64,000 bases of DNA, from contig NC_009368.1 of NCBI RefSeq assembly GCF_000092065.1, positions 1-64,000 of the forward strand, given 5' to 3'. This document shows, piece after piece, positions 1 to 9,752 of this stretch. Numbering within the stretch: the stretch's first letter is position 1; each line of letters starts with the position of its first letter. A program made the position numbers and the translations under genes. The notes below the pieces were generated by a model. That model was not told the DNA's origin and did not search any database. It saw only the letters and a list, made by a program, of their open reading frames with translations. Source of the DNA: Ostreococcus lucimarinus CCE9901 (Eukaryota; Chlorophyta; Mamiellophyceae; Mamiellales; Bathycoccaceae).

Positions 1-126
1 CCCTAAACCCTAAACCCTAAACCCTAAACCCTAAACCCTAAACCCTAAACCCTAAACCCTAAACCCTAAACCCTAAACCCTAAACCCTAAACCCTAAACC
101 CTAAACCCTAAACCCTAAACCCTAAA
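1..126. repeat. Telomere, 18 perfect CCCTAAA units
   Basis: The window begins with exactly 18 uninterrupted heptamers CCCTAAA, the C-rich strand of the Arabidopsis-type TTTAGGG telomere. The C-rich strand at the left end is the orientation expected of a true left chromosome terminus, so this is a chromosome end and not an internal array. The array stops abruptly at 127. It is shorter than a working telomere is likely to be, so the assembly probably truncates it. Confidence 0.97.
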
Positions 127-655
127 AGTCATCCAAACCCTAGTTTACCCCGCCCTCACTAACGTAGCCCTCAACCCTAAACCAGTATCACACATTTCCA
201 AAAAAACCCAAACCGCGGCCTACACCCGCGTCGACGTAAAGGGCCGGGTCGCCGCCGGCACCCAGAGTTCCGCACACGCGCGCTCGTACACAGATGTAAA
301 TGCGTGTTTCCGACACATCCGCAAAATTCCAGCGTCGTCGACCGCCAGTGTAGTGGTTTTGGTGACCCCTTTACTCGCGCAACTTTCAGGGCGCCAAAAG
401 CGCGCAACTGCTAACCCTAGTTTCTTACCCTAGTTTTAGGGAGGCGCGTTCGAGGGGCGACGCGTGCTGGAAGACGACGCGGGGCGACGACGGCGCGGGT
501 TCGTCGTGATATCACGAGATAATTTCGACTCTCTCTTCGATTCGTATTTTTTTTAGATTTTTCCGACTCATCTAATTCTCGCACATCCTCGGTGTACTCG
601 CGGGACGACGACGGCGACGATGGCGGATTCGGCCGAACGCACGAGTACTGGACGC
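127..655. other. Subtelomere with decayed telomere motifs
   Basis: No convincing gene is seen here. The stretch holds scattered telomere-like words: CCCTAG and CCCTAAA variants around 140-182, and again around 412-442, where CCCTAG and TTTAGGG occur close together in opposite orientation. These look like decayed telomere repeats. The right part (about 450-655) is GC-rich and is probably the 3' flank of the leftward FKBP-like gene that ends at 656. No subtelomeric transposon or satellite is visible. Confidence 0.6.
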
Positions 656-2263
656 CTACTTTCTGATTGCTCTAAGTTCGTCATGCATTTCACCCAGTCG
701 TTCGGCCTCAGCCGTCAGCTGCTTCACGTCGCCGATCGACAGCGCATCCGCTTCAATTTTAGGAAGCATGACGACGCGTCGCGCCTTGTGAAGCGCCTCG
801 ATGGCGTGCTTGAACTCGCCTTCGGGCTTCGGAGGAATCCAGGCGCCACCGGTACGGGTACGTACGGCGAGCGACGCAACATCCTCGGCGAGCGACGCGA
901 CGGCACGCCGGACGTCGGATACAAGCGTCTGGTCGGGTGTGTTCAACGCTGTAGGCATCGGCGGGCATCGCGTACGGCATCGCCGCGGGCGGCTGGTTGT
1001 ACATCCACCATTGCGGCGGCGGCGGGCGTTCCGACGAACTGCGCGGCGTTCGGAGTCCTCGGTGGTTCCGGTGGTTGTGGTGGTTCCGGCGCTTGCTGCG
1101 TCAGTGGCCTCGGCACTCGAATGCGCGACTCGCGCCGTTCGTTCGTTCATCGCGGTTGCGTCCGTGAGGTGTTCGTCAACGCTCTTCGCACCTGAAACAG
1201 CTGCCTCTTTTCCATCTTTAGCCGAAGGCTTCTTCATTCGCAAAACCGTGACGTCGTAGAGCACAAAGTCTGTTTCAGTCTCGGGCGCGAGGATCAGTCG
1301 TCGACAGTCCTTTCGACAACCGATGATACCGCGTGCGAGCGCTTCGGGTAAGCCCGAATCGTCGTCGCCGATTCGTTTCACTTTCAAACCCGCGACGCGC
1401 TTCGACGTTTCGTCGAACAACTGCAACGCCAAAAAGTCATACGGCTCGCTCGCCGGCGGTAAACCACCTCGGACGGCTTCATAGTTCAGCTGCACGCTAT
1501 CACCCTTTTCCAAAGTCGCACCACCGCTTGAAGAAGATTTCTCTGTGCTAATATCTAAGACGATTGCCTCGAGGCTCTCGCGACGCGCGACAAACTGCGC
1601 GATGGTGATTTGCGCCGCCACCGCCAGCCAATCGCTCTCGTCACGCGTTAAAGCGCTGAATAAAATCGCGTCGTCGTGATGAATCGTCACGTAATTATCT
1701 CTCTGCAGCTCGCACGTCAGACGCGCGTCGATGACTCGTCGTACGAGCGGTCGTTTTTCGACGTCGTAAACGAGCAAACTTCGCTTGCTCGCCGACGCGC
1801 AGTCTAAAATAGCCAATCCGGCCGCGCCCACGGCGACGTACTCGCCATCTTTGAATCGGTAGACCTGCGACAACGACGTTCCGAATCGCAAGCGCTCGGC
1901 TTCGGTTCCGCTCGCCGACGCCGAGACGGACGAACACTCTCGCGCCGAGTCTGAACGGGCGTCGTCATCCAAGACGACCGCGGAGGACGATGAAGCCTCG
2001 CGAACGTCGTCATCCGTATCAATCGCGTCGTGCATGACGTTCGCTTCACCCTCTGCGACAGCATCATCGACGACTCCGCCGATTTCGTCATCATCGAGAA
2101 CACCATCATCGTGTGCAGCTTCGCCGGCCGTCGTCTCCTCGTGCGCAGCGTCGCTAGCCGTCGTCACCTCGATCGGGACGGCATCGACGTCGACATCCTC
2201 GTCGCCGAATAATCGCGATCGACGCTTCGAACGCTCTCGCCCACCAGGGTCGTTCGCGGGCAT
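656..2263 (-). CDS. FKBP15-like protein (WH1-like plus FKBP-like domain), frame broken near C-terminus
   Basis: Leftward gene; the chosen ATG at 2263 gives about 535 codons. The first 125 residues are acidic and disordered. Residues about 132-232 look like a WH1/PH-type fold and about 235-345 like an FKBP peptidyl-prolyl isomerase domain, the order seen in FKBP15 (WAFL), an endosome and actin-linked protein in animals. Catalytic aromatic residues are hard to place, so isomerase activity is doubtful. Between about 1150 and 940 the likely protein moves through three frames: a proline-rich linker lies in frame +1, a segment with the string WWMYNQPP in frame +2, and the helical C-terminus (from about 950) is back in the first frame. 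That means three +1 breaks in 200 bp, from sequence errors, an unseen intron or real frameshifts. The gene is divergent from the C2 gene, 236 bp away. The family call is moderate. Confidence 0.6.
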   Translation of the reverse strand: MPANDPGGRERSKRRSRLFGDEDVDVDAVPIEVTTASDAAHEETTAGEAAHDDGVLDDDEIGGVVDDAVAEGEANVMHDAIDTDDDVREASSSSAVVLDDDARSDSARECSSVSASASGTEAERLRFGTSLSQVYRFKDGEYVAVGAAGLAILDCASASKRSLLVYDVEKRPLVRRVIDARLTCELQRDNYVTIHHDDAILFSALTRDESDWLAVAAQITIAQFVARRESLEAIVLDISTEKSSSSGGATLEKGDSVQLNYEAVRGGLPPASEPYDFLALQLFDETSKRVAGLKVKRIGDDDSGLPEALARGIIGCRKDCRRLILAPETETDFVLYDVTVLRMKKPSAKDGKEAAVSGAKSVDEHLTDATAMNERTARVAHSSAEATDAASAGTTTTTGTTEDSERRAVRRNARRRRNGGCTTSRPRRCRTRCPPMPTALNTPDQTLVSDVRRAVASLAEDVASLAVRTRTGGAWIPPKPEGEFKHAIEALHKARRVVMLPKIEADALSIGDVKQLTAEAERLGEMHDELRAIRK

Positions 2264-2499
2264 CTTCGTCCTCGGACGCGCCTCGGACGCGCCCGTCTGT
2301 GACGTGAGCGGCCGCAAAACTTGACGCGGGTTCGCCCGTCGACGGCGGCGGGCGACGGTGATCGCGTACACCGGCACCACGGCACCGCGGCACACTCGGC
2401 GCCAACGTCGCCGCGCGCGACGCGTTCGCGTCGGCTCGTCAATTACGGCAGTCGAACGATTGGAGTAGTGTCGTCGATTCAAAAGCTTCGTCCAGCGGC

Positions 2500-4392
2500 A
2501 TGGCTGGCGATGACGTGGTGGGGACGAGTGACAACGTCGACGTCGAAGCGTTCCAGTCGCGCGATCGCGTGAATTGGGCCGACGACGGTGACGCGGCGAG
2601 CTCGTCGGACTCGGACTGGCTCGAACACGACAAAGCCGACGAAAGCTCCCTTGGAATCGATGTGATTCGTCGATTGATGACGGCGAACGAACATGACGAA
2701 AACGTGGAATGGGCGCGCGTGAATCAGTCGGCTTCACGGCTCGGCACAATGCGACAACAAGAGATCCTTGCATTGGAACGTGCGACCGCGAAGAAACTGC
2801 GTAAACACAGGCGGAGGACGAAAGTCACAAGCAAAAGCAAAGCACGAATCTTATCCTCCGAAACGTCAAGAATGGAGCTTCCTGAATCCACGGTTTTGAC
2901 GTTGACGTCGGCCAAAGAGTCAGCGAAGAGGATCGTATCAATCAGGGACGATATCGAGGTGGTGATTCACGACGTCCAGACCAGCGGCGGCGTGTACAAA
3001 TCATCGCATAAAAAAACGTTCGTGCAAATAGCGTGGAAGGAAAAACGAAATGCAACTCGCAAGGTCAAGACACGGAGAATAGAGGGTACAGAGAATCCAT
3101 CTTGGGACGCGCAAGGGAAGTTCATCTTTCAGAATTGTCGGGCGAATGCGGCTGGCAGCAAATTCGTCATCAAACTAAAGGAAGTGCGCTGGTTTAAAAG
3201 AGAAACAGTCGTTGGTTACGCAAAGATTCCGAGTACTTTGGTTCCATTGGATGGGACGAAGTTGAAGCTTCGCATCGCGCTCGTGACGAAAAGGCACAGA
3301 GCCAAGGCTGTGCTGAGCATGACAATCGGAAAAGCGACGTTTGAGGAGCCAGCGCTGGGGGAGGGTGGACACTTTCCCGTCGTCACCGGCGCCGAACAAG
3401 AACTCGTCTCATTCGAAGGAAACTTTCCCTCCAGGCGCGAAAAATTAGACTTGATGGTTGTTAACGTGATGAGCGCTCGCGGCGTATTCGACGCCGATGG
3501 GTTCGGTACGAGCGACGTGTTCATCAGACTCGGTTTCGACACTACGCCCATCGAAGAACGCTACCAAACTACGATTAAGTACCGCACTCGCAATCCTGAG
3601 TGGAACGAGCGTTTCTTGTTGCGTGTACCAAGCGTCGATGCAGCTAGGGGCGAACCCAAAGCAATCGTGTTCACGGTGTGGGACAAGGACAGATTCTCGC
3701 CGAGCGACTTCCTTGGGGCCGCCGCTATTCCACTCGACCGTGTTTCGACTACTGGCAGCGTCGCGGATTTGGACATGGATTTGAAGGCTAGAATTGCGCC
3801 GGACCTCGCGGGTGAGGTGTGCTTCATCCATCCACGCGCACCCGCAGATTTGGGTAAACTTCGAGTCAAGGTTTCGGCGCTCATCAGTGACGCCGCCGAA
3901 ACAATCGCAAAGACAGTCAATTTAGGAAGGATAGATCCCACTGAAGGCACAAGTCTGGCTACGAGCGTACACGTCGCCGTCATCGCGGCGAGAAAGTTGT
4001 TACATGTTGACACCAAAGGGTCCTGCGATGCTTTCGCGTACGTGCGAATGGACAATGCGCCCAAGAATGAATTCTGCAGGACAGATACAATCGCAAACAC
4101 GCTCCATCCCGTGTGGAACAACGGCATGGGAAAGACCTGTTCTCTCATCGCTCGTCCGGGCTCTGGAGATGTCTTGTTTCAATTGTACGATCGCAACCTG
4201 CTTAGCAAAACGCTCATGGGAACTGCGTCGGTGTCGTTGGCGTCTCTGCCTCCAGATGGTTCATGGACACAAATCGCAACTCCAGTTTATGGCCAGGACA
4301 AGAATCGAAACACTCTCGTCGGCGGTTCGGACAGTTCCATGGCATGGAACGCTCCAGAGAGAGTGAAGGGTGAAACTCATCGTTCGCCTTAG
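2500..4392 (+). CDS. Multi-C2-domain membrane protein, N-terminal part
   Basis: This is the first reading frame of an apparently single large gene that continues at 4370. After an acidic N-terminus it holds three C2-type beta-sandwich domains at about residues 150-270, 317-430 and 489-600. The second has the cleanest Ca2+-loop acidic pattern (DADGFGTSD and WDKDRFSPSD). C2 domains bind acidic phospholipids, often with calcium. The frame ends at a stop at 4390-4392, in the middle of a sequence (GTGAAGGGTG region, about 4363-4380) that continues smoothly in the +1 frame. The ATG at 2500 lies in good context and opens rightward, back to back with the FKBP-like gene. Multiple C2 domains followed by membrane helices recall MCTP or ferlin-type tethers. 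Confidence 0.75.
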   Translation: MAGDDVVGTSDNVDVEAFQSRDRVNWADDGDAASSSDSDWLEHDKADESSLGIDVIRRLMTANEHDENVEWARVNQSASRLGTMRQQEILALERATAKKLRKHRRRTKVTSKSKARILSSETSRMELPESTVLTLTSAKESAKRIVSIRDDIEVVIHDVQTSGGVYKSSHKKTFVQIAWKEKRNATRKVKTRRIEGTENPSWDAQGKFIFQNCRANAAGSKFVIKLKEVRWFKRETVVGYAKIPSTLVPLDGTKLKLRIALVTKRHRAKAVLSMTIGKATFEEPALGEGGHFPVVTGAEQELVSFEGNFPSRREKLDLMVVNVMSARGVFDADGFGTSDVFIRLGFDTTPIEERYQTTIKYRTRNPEWNERFLLRVPSVDAARGEPKAIVFTVWDKDRFSPSDFLGAAAIPLDRVSTTGSVADLDMDLKARIAPDLAGEVCFIHPRAPADLGKLRVKVSALISDAAETIAKTVNLGRIDPTEGTSLATSVHVAVIAARKLLHVDTKGSCDAFAYVRMDNAPKNEFCRTDTIANTLHPVWNNGMGKTCSLIARPGSGDVLFQLYDRNLLSKTLMGTASVSLASLPPDGSWTQIATPVYGQDKNRNTLVGGSDSSMAWNAPERVKGETHRSP

Positions 4393-7339
4393 CGCAACAA
4401 GAGAACCTTTCGCGAATGCTCCCAAACCGCCGCCCATATCCGAAATTGATAGATACGTCGTACATCACGAAACCAACAAATACTTGTACGTTCAGGGCAT
4501 GACATACGAAGGGTTACCGATTCGTCACGGCGCCAAGAGCACAAATATGCAGATCCGCATGTCGCTCAACACGCATAAGGATATAGTCTACGGAAGCGTG
4601 CAAAGGGGTGTGATGTCTAACTTTCACTTTGATCCCGAAGTCGCGGTGTTGCCGAAGACGACTCTAAGTCGGACATTGACGATTCAGGTTGTCTCAGAAC
4701 TGAAGAGTGTGTACGGCTCGCACACGTTTAGAAAGGCCTCGCGGAAAGTATTGAACTTGATGGGACTTGAGAAAAAGAAAGAGGATGATTTGTTCACATT
4801 AAACGAGACGAATGGAGACGTAAACGTCAATCAAAGCGATGACGATGAAGACGCAGACATTCAGTACGCGCAGAGTGATGAGATTTTTGTGAAAGGGAGT
4901 GCCATCGGTTACGTGCAGATTCCCGTCGAAGACTTGCTCGTCGGAGACTTGGTGCGAAAAAAGTTGAAACTCAAGCCGATGATGATGACAAAGTCCTGGC
5001 TCAAGATGAAGGAAGACCAATTGGGCGAAATAGAAGTCATGATTGGCTGCGGTTACTCGAAATTGGCACCGAAGGACTTGGAATTGATCAGCCAAGTCGC
5101 AAGACCGACGATCGGGAAGTTCTCATTCAACATCGCCTCCGTCGTTGGCGATCGAACGCCGTATCAACATGTCGCACCGATCATCGACAGCGTGCTCTCC
5201 ATGACTGATGAAAACGAGAAGTTTGGACGACATGTATACGCGACGGTGATGTGGGATGGTCGCGAAGAGAACATTAAATCTTCGCAAGAACGTTTCAACT
5301 TTTCCATAACGGAAATTTCTGGCGAAATCAGGGTACTTTTCAAGTGCCCGGATGCGATCAGTGGTGGCGAGCAGATTCTAGGCGCGATTTCGATTCCAAT
5401 CTCCAGCGTTCTCAAAGCGCAGGGTAGCTCCATCGATGCTTGGTTTAACATCACGCCTCCAAATCCAGCATTTCTGACGGAAAATGAAATGGCTGACCCG
5501 AGTCACGCCATGTGCGTGTACGCGCGTTCGAGTAATAATCCAAACGACTGGCAAGGTTTCGCTCGCATCAGGCTTTCTTTCGTACCAAAGGGTGGTAGCG
5601 CGCCGTGGGAGTGGTATCTCAAACAATCACCGATGGGGGTGAAGACGGCGCACATACCGGATACCATCGATGGTGTGCTCTTGAGTCTGCGGCATTTCGT
5701 CGAGTCTGTGCTCCTTCCCGCCAAGACGTTTGCAAGGGCGGCGATTTTCTACTCAAAGCCAGAGAGTCGATTGCTCAAGCTTTTATGGTTTGCGTATCAT
5801 ACCACGTGTTGCGCAGTGTTTCAATGTAAAATGGTGAGTACATTCATACTTTTATGGATAGTTCCTGGCTTGTTTTACACTGGTTTCTGCTCAAGCATCG
5901 TCGTCAGCGAGATTTGGTCAAACGTGTCTGCGTTTAAAGATGATGACGATGAGCTTGAAGCGTTGCGCGTTGAAGTCAATAAGATGGCTAAGATGCGAAA
6001 CAAAAAGATTCGCGAATTTAGAGATAAAACTTTGGAAAAGTGGAGATTGAAGAAGTTGCTTAGCCAAGGTCGCGACGTGACCATCTCGAGCGACGCCGTG
6101 AACGAAGGTGTAAGACGTCGCAAAGCAAAGCGCGCTCGCTTGGGTGTCGACGACGAACTTCCAGCGGTGGCGACCGTGTTTTTGCCGCGAAATATGATGA
6201 ACTACGTCATTGCTGTGGTCACGTCGTCGAATCCCGCAGAAATCGTGTTGAGGGCTATCAAAAAAATTGTTTGGAAATTACTCAATGTGATAAAAGGCGC
6301 AAGCGTCAAGTTGGTGCGAATTGACAAGGTACTCGCGTCTGGTGGCCCTCGAGTCATGCCAGGTCTGTGTCGGCGCGTGGGTGTAGAGTTGGAAACACTC
6401 GCAGATAAGTTTGGCCGACCCACACAGTTGGTTTCGTGGGGAAATACCACTTTGACCATGTATTTCTCGCTACTCACGTGCGCGCTGACGTTAGCGTTCT
6501 GTTGCGCTCTCTTTGCGTTGCAGCAATTCTTTGCATTTATCGACCATTACTCTCCTCTGCGCATCTGGCACGTCATCTGGTTCATCGGAATCGCGCCTAC
6601 TTTACCGTTTTTGAGTGAACAAATGTTGCAAGCAGCGGTAGCGCTCGACACGGGCATGCAGCTCTTCGTCGGTCTGTACGTGCCTGTGCGGCCAATTTCT
6701 CTCGTCACCATAAAAGCGATCAAACAGTCGCTCGACATCCAACTCACAGATAACTGTAAAGTTTTGTACGAAACGGTGAAAAAGGAAGTGAATGCGGAAA
6801 TCACGAACCGAGAGCTTTTGAGACGAAAGCAAGAGGCGGAAAAACTGGGCGCTTCGCAGAGAAATTTCTGCAAGAACAGATCGAATCCGATCGCCTGGCT
6901 AGCTTCGGCAATTCAACGCGCGCCGACGGAACGGGACATGATGCACGAAGCACGTATGCGCGCGCTCATGGTTCCTGGGCACGCACACCCACCCGATGTA
7001 TCGATTTTCCGAGAAAATGTCGACGTGAGACGCGCCTCCGCCTACGCGCTCGGAAAGCTGCTCGCGTTCGCCATCGCCATTCCCATCAGAGCGCTCAACG
7101 CGCCCATGGGCGTGATGAAAATGTCTAGCGAGAAACGGTTGGATGCATATGATGCGTGCACGCAACTGTGCGCTCTCAATTGGCTGCGTTACGAGTCCCG
7201 AGGCAATCTCCCCTTCGGACACCGCAAAACCGTCGTCACACCGATGGCCGCCGACGGCATTGAACGCTCGCCCGCGGGCGCTCGCATCGTCGACGTCGTC
7301 GACGAAGACATGACGAAATCAAGCATCGAATCGACATAA
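4370..7339 (+). CDS. Multi-C2-domain membrane protein, C-terminal part with transmembrane helices
   Basis: This continues the gene that begins at 2500, one base out of frame. It carries further C2-like beta-rich segments (about residues 100-230 and 240-360), then hydrophobic segments at about 477-512, 697-723 and 730-748, with a charged cytosolic linker between them. C2 arrays followed by a C-terminal membrane anchor are the plan of MCTP and related membrane tethers in plants, which act at ER-plasma membrane contacts. Removing one base near 4370 would give a single protein of about 1,613 residues. The AUG at 4370 is probably not a real start, because the first residues complete the last beta strand of the preceding C2 domain. 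GC content is visibly lower than in neighbouring genes. Confidence 0.72.
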   Translation: MKLIVRLSATREPFANAPKPPPISEIDRYVVHHETNKYLYVQGMTYEGLPIRHGAKSTNMQIRMSLNTHKDIVYGSVQRGVMSNFHFDPEVAVLPKTTLSRTLTIQVVSELKSVYGSHTFRKASRKVLNLMGLEKKKEDDLFTLNETNGDVNVNQSDDDEDADIQYAQSDEIFVKGSAIGYVQIPVEDLLVGDLVRKKLKLKPMMMTKSWLKMKEDQLGEIEVMIGCGYSKLAPKDLELISQVARPTIGKFSFNIASVVGDRTPYQHVAPIIDSVLSMTDENEKFGRHVYATVMWDGREENIKSSQERFNFSITEISGEIRVLFKCPDAISGGEQILGAISIPISSVLKAQGSSIDAWFNITPPNPAFLTENEMADPSHAMCVYARSSNNPNDWQGFARIRLSFVPKGGSAPWEWYLKQSPMGVKTAHIPDTIDGVLLSLRHFVESVLLPAKTFARAAIFYSKPESRLLKLLWFAYHTTCCAVFQCKMVSTFILLWIVPGLFYTGFCSSIVVSEIWSNVSAFKDDDDELEALRVEVNKMAKMRNKKIREFRDKTLEKWRLKKLLSQGRDVTISSDAVNEGVRRRKAKRARLGVDDELPAVATVFLPRNMMNYVIAVVTSSNPAEIVLRAIKKIVWKLLNVIKGASVKLVRIDKVLASGGPRVMPGLCRRVGVELETLADKFGRPTQLVSWGNTTLTMYFSLLTCALTLAFCCALFALQQFFAFIDHYSPLRIWHVIWFIGIAPTLPFLSEQMLQAAVALDTGMQLFVGLYVPVRPISLVTIKAIKQSLDIQLTDNCKVLYETVKKEVNAEITNRELLRRKQEAEKLGASQRNFCKNRSNPIAWLASAIQRAPTERDMMHEARMRALMVPGHAHPPDVSIFRENVDVRRASAYALGKLLAFAIAIPIRALNAPMGVMKMSSEKRLDAYDACTQLCALNWLRYESRGNLPFGHRKTVVTPMAADGIERSPAGARIVDVVDEDMTKSSIEST

Positions 7340-7444
7340 TATACTTCTACGATTACAATTCTTGATACATTTCTAGTAATGCGGCAAATAGTACAAACTT
7401 GTAACACCACGCACGCACGCACGCACACGCGCGCCGCGAACCAC

Positions 7445-8038
7445 TCATTGCACCTCGTGGTTCCAAGAATACGAGTCGTCTTCGGACGGTGGAAACGGTT
7501 CCTCCCACGCGCGCACTGTCGGCTTCATGACGCTCCGTCTTCGTCGTCCCTGCGTGCGCAAGCCCGCAATTTGAGCTTCGATTTGCGCCCGCATCTCCGG
7601 CGTTCCCACCGCGTTGTTTTCCTCATAATCGTTCGCGCGCGACGCCCGTGCCTGTTCCCGCTCTCTTCGCAACGCTCGCAACTGTTCGCGCCACTTTGAT
7701 TTCCACGCCTCAGTCTTGACGTCGTTCAAATTCCCGATAGTGCTCGACGTCAGCATTTCGTACGCCTTTTTCGCCCGCAAAAACGTCATGATTCGTTCAT
7801 CCTTCTCCTCCTCGCTCGCGTCCACGCACGCGTTGACGACGTCTGGGTGATTCAACTTGGCGCAGCGCTTGTACGCCCGCTTACACGCGTCGCGCGACGC
7901 TCCGCGCGCGACGCCCAGTGCGTCGTACGGGGACGACGACGAAATCGACGCGAAGAACGCGTCGGCATCGAACGACGCCCGCGCGTGCGCGGAAACTTGG
8001 CGTCGACGACGACGCAGACACGCTCGACGACGCGCGCC

Positions 8039-8072
<34 letters not shown>

Positions 8073-8089
8073 GAGCGCGCGTTGGACAT
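7445..8089 (-). CDS. Plastid-type J-domain (DnaJ-like) protein
   Basis: A leftward gene of 214 codons from ATG 8089. An N-terminus rich in Thr, Ala and Arg without acidic residues looks like a chloroplast transit peptide. It is followed by a J domain (YDALGVARGASRDACKRAYK, then HPD in NHPDVV), about residues 50-115. The HPD tripeptide is the part that stimulates Hsp70 ATPase, so this is probably a co-chaperone. The C-terminal 100 residues are charged and end in WNHEV, with no zinc-finger or substrate-binding DnaJ domains (type III). Its stop faces the C2 gene across 105 bp holding an ACGC-rich simple repeat. Longer in-frame starts exist upstream but would overlap the divergent sulfurtransferase gene. 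Confidence 0.75.
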
Positions 8090-8223
8090 CGCGATCGCGC
8101 GAACGACGCGCGCGTCCGTTTCCACGCCGCTCGGGACGCGCGCGTCGGCGCGCACCGACGCGCGATGTGCGGACGCTCGCGCGAGCGTGACGAGCGGACG
8201 CTCGCCGCGCCATTCGCCGTCGC

Positions 8224-9261
8224 ATGCGCGTGCGAGCGACTGACGTTGCGCGCACGCGACGGATCGCCGCGCTGAATTTATCGGCGACATTGCGAGCGCG
8301 AGCACCGACGCGCGCGCGCATGGGCGCCCACGCGTCGTCGGCATCGGCGTCGGCATCATCGGCGCTCGTCAGCGCGGACTGGCTGGACGCGCACCGCGAT
8401 GACGTGCAGATCGTCGATGCGTCGTGGCACATGCCGGATTTGAAGCGAAACGGTGCGCGTGAACACGCGCGCACGCGGTTGACGCCGCAGACGGTGTTCT
8501 TCGACGTGGACAAGGTGAGCGACGGGCGAAACCCAGCGCCGCACATGCTGCCGAGCGCGAAGGCGTTCGAGGCGGCGTGCGAGACGTTGAAGCTGACGAA
8601 AACGAAGCCGATCGTGGTGTACGACACGAATGGAATGTTCTCAGCCGCGCGTGCGTGGTGGATGTTTCGCGCGCACGGATGGGAAAACGTGAAAGTTTTG
8701 GACGGAGGGAAACCTGCGTGGGACGCGCGCGCGTACGCGAGCGACGACGCCGAGCGCGCGGAGGAAGACATCGCGGCGCACGTCGATGCGTGCGCGCGCG
8801 CGATGCGCGCGCTCGGTGACGATGTGCCGGGTGATTTCAAAGGTACGCGCGCGGAGTTGGTGAAAACGAAAAGAGAAGTCGTCGAAAACATCCAAACTAA
8901 ATCGTTTCAAGTCGTCGACGCGAGAGGCGCGGCGCGCTTTCGCGGCGAGACGAAGGAGCCGCGCGAGGGCGTGCGTTCGGGGCACATTCCTGGAAGTAAA
9001 AATGTGTTCTTCGGCGAACTTTTGAACGAAGACAAAACGTTCAAGCCCGTTGAAGCGCTTCGCCAGGTGTTCGAGACGAGCGGGTTAGATTTGAGCGCCT
9101 CGGCGAAACCCATCGTGGCTTCGTGCGGCACCGGCGTCACGGCGGCCATCGTAGCTCTCGGATTACATGAATGCGGCGTCGAGGCCGCGGTGTACGATGG
9201 ATCTTGGACTGAGTACGGTGCGGACGCGCAGTGTCCACTCGCCACGGGACCGGCGGCGTGA
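8224..9261 (+). CDS. Thiosulfate/3-mercaptopyruvate sulfurtransferase, two rhodanese domains
   Basis: A protein of 345 residues with two rhodanese domains. The inactive N-terminal copy spans about 45-180. The active C-terminal copy carries the cysteine loop CGTGVTA near residue 302, the mercaptopyruvate sulfurtransferase signature. It moves sulfur from 3-mercaptopyruvate or thiosulfate to cyanide or thiols. The first 32 residues are Arg/Ala-rich and look like a mitochondrial or plastid presequence; a second ATG at 8320 would give a cytosolic form. The motifs HIPGS and YDGSWTEYG are typical of the family. The gene diverges from the J-domain gene by 134 bp and converges with the small unknown gene across 14 bp. 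Confidence 0.93.
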   Translation: MRVRATDVARTRRIAALNLSATLRARAPTRARMGAHASSASASASSALVSADWLDAHRDDVQIVDASWHMPDLKRNGAREHARTRLTPQTVFFDVDKVSDGRNPAPHMLPSAKAFEAACETLKLTKTKPIVVYDTNGMFSAARAWWMFRAHGWENVKVLDGGKPAWDARAYASDDAERAEEDIAAHVDACARAMRALGDDVPGDFKGTRAELVKTKREVVENIQTKSFQVVDARGAARFRGETKEPREGVRSGHIPGSKNVFFGELLNEDKTFKPVEALRQVFETSGLDLSASAKPIVASCGTGVTAAIVALGLHECGVEAAVYDGSWTEYGADAQCPLATGPAA

Positions 9262-9275
9262 GAACGCGCTCGTTC

Positions 9276-9590
9276 TCACGTTCTGTGACTCGTTTGCACG
9301 TTCGACTCGCTCGGCTTCCAGTCCGCCTTGCGCGGCGGAAAGTTCTTTACGCTGGGTTTATACCTCGACTCCTTCCCACTCGATCGCGCCGCCGGGTGTA
9401 TGCACCCTACAGTGGTGTGATCGATGTCCCCCTCGCGATCGGTCGACACCGACTGAGCGAAGAAATCGTACCACGCGTGTTCTTGGCCCTGCTTTTTCGC
9501 CTCGTCGGGTCCAAACTCGCACTCGTACAAGGAACCGCGTCGTTCGGGTTCGCTCTCGCGCGCGCCGCCGGCGTGAATGCTGTATCCCAT
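9276..9590 (-). CDS. Unknown small soluble protein
   Basis: An open frame of 104 codons on the minus strand with non-random, balanced composition (Trp, Tyr, Cys, His and Asp present), unlike the Arg-rich shadow frames around it. It has no membrane segment and no motif I recognise. The frame stays open and protein-like for about 27 codons upstream of the ATG (reading FWRRYNTT...RFEYIDRT) before an in-frame stop near 9679. A short upstream exon or a different start is therefore possible. It shares a promoter region of under 170 bp with the divergent NDP kinase gene. It might be a small organellar complex subunit, but I cannot name it. Confidence 0.5.
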   Translation of the reverse strand: MGYSIHAGGARESEPERRGSLYECEFGPDEAKKQGQEHAWYDFFAQSVSTDREGDIDHTTVGCIHPAARSSGKESRYKPSVKNFPPRKADWKPSESNVQTSHRT

Positions 9591-9752
9591 CGTTCGATCG
9601 ATGTATTCGAATCTCTCGCGCCGTGTTGTGTTGTAACGCCTCCAGAAACGCCCGCCTCGATTTCCGCGCCGGCGTTAGTCTCGCCGCCGACGCGACATGT
9701 GGATCAGATTTCGAGACGCCGCCGCCACCCACGCGGCACTTTACGACACGAC

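Noticed and set aside
620-1195. Plus-strand ORF of 191 codons starting MADSAERT
   Set aside because: It lies antisense to the FKBP15-like gene, is Arg/Cys-biased and has no recognisable domain.
4363-4392. A 30-bp GT...AG intron explaining the C2 gene break
   Set aside because: Removal keeps the original frame, which runs into a stop a few codons later, so it does not restore the protein.
7405-7432. ACGC repeat between the C2 and J-domain genes as a satellite
   Set aside because: Only a few units long, a simple microsatellite in a 3' flank.
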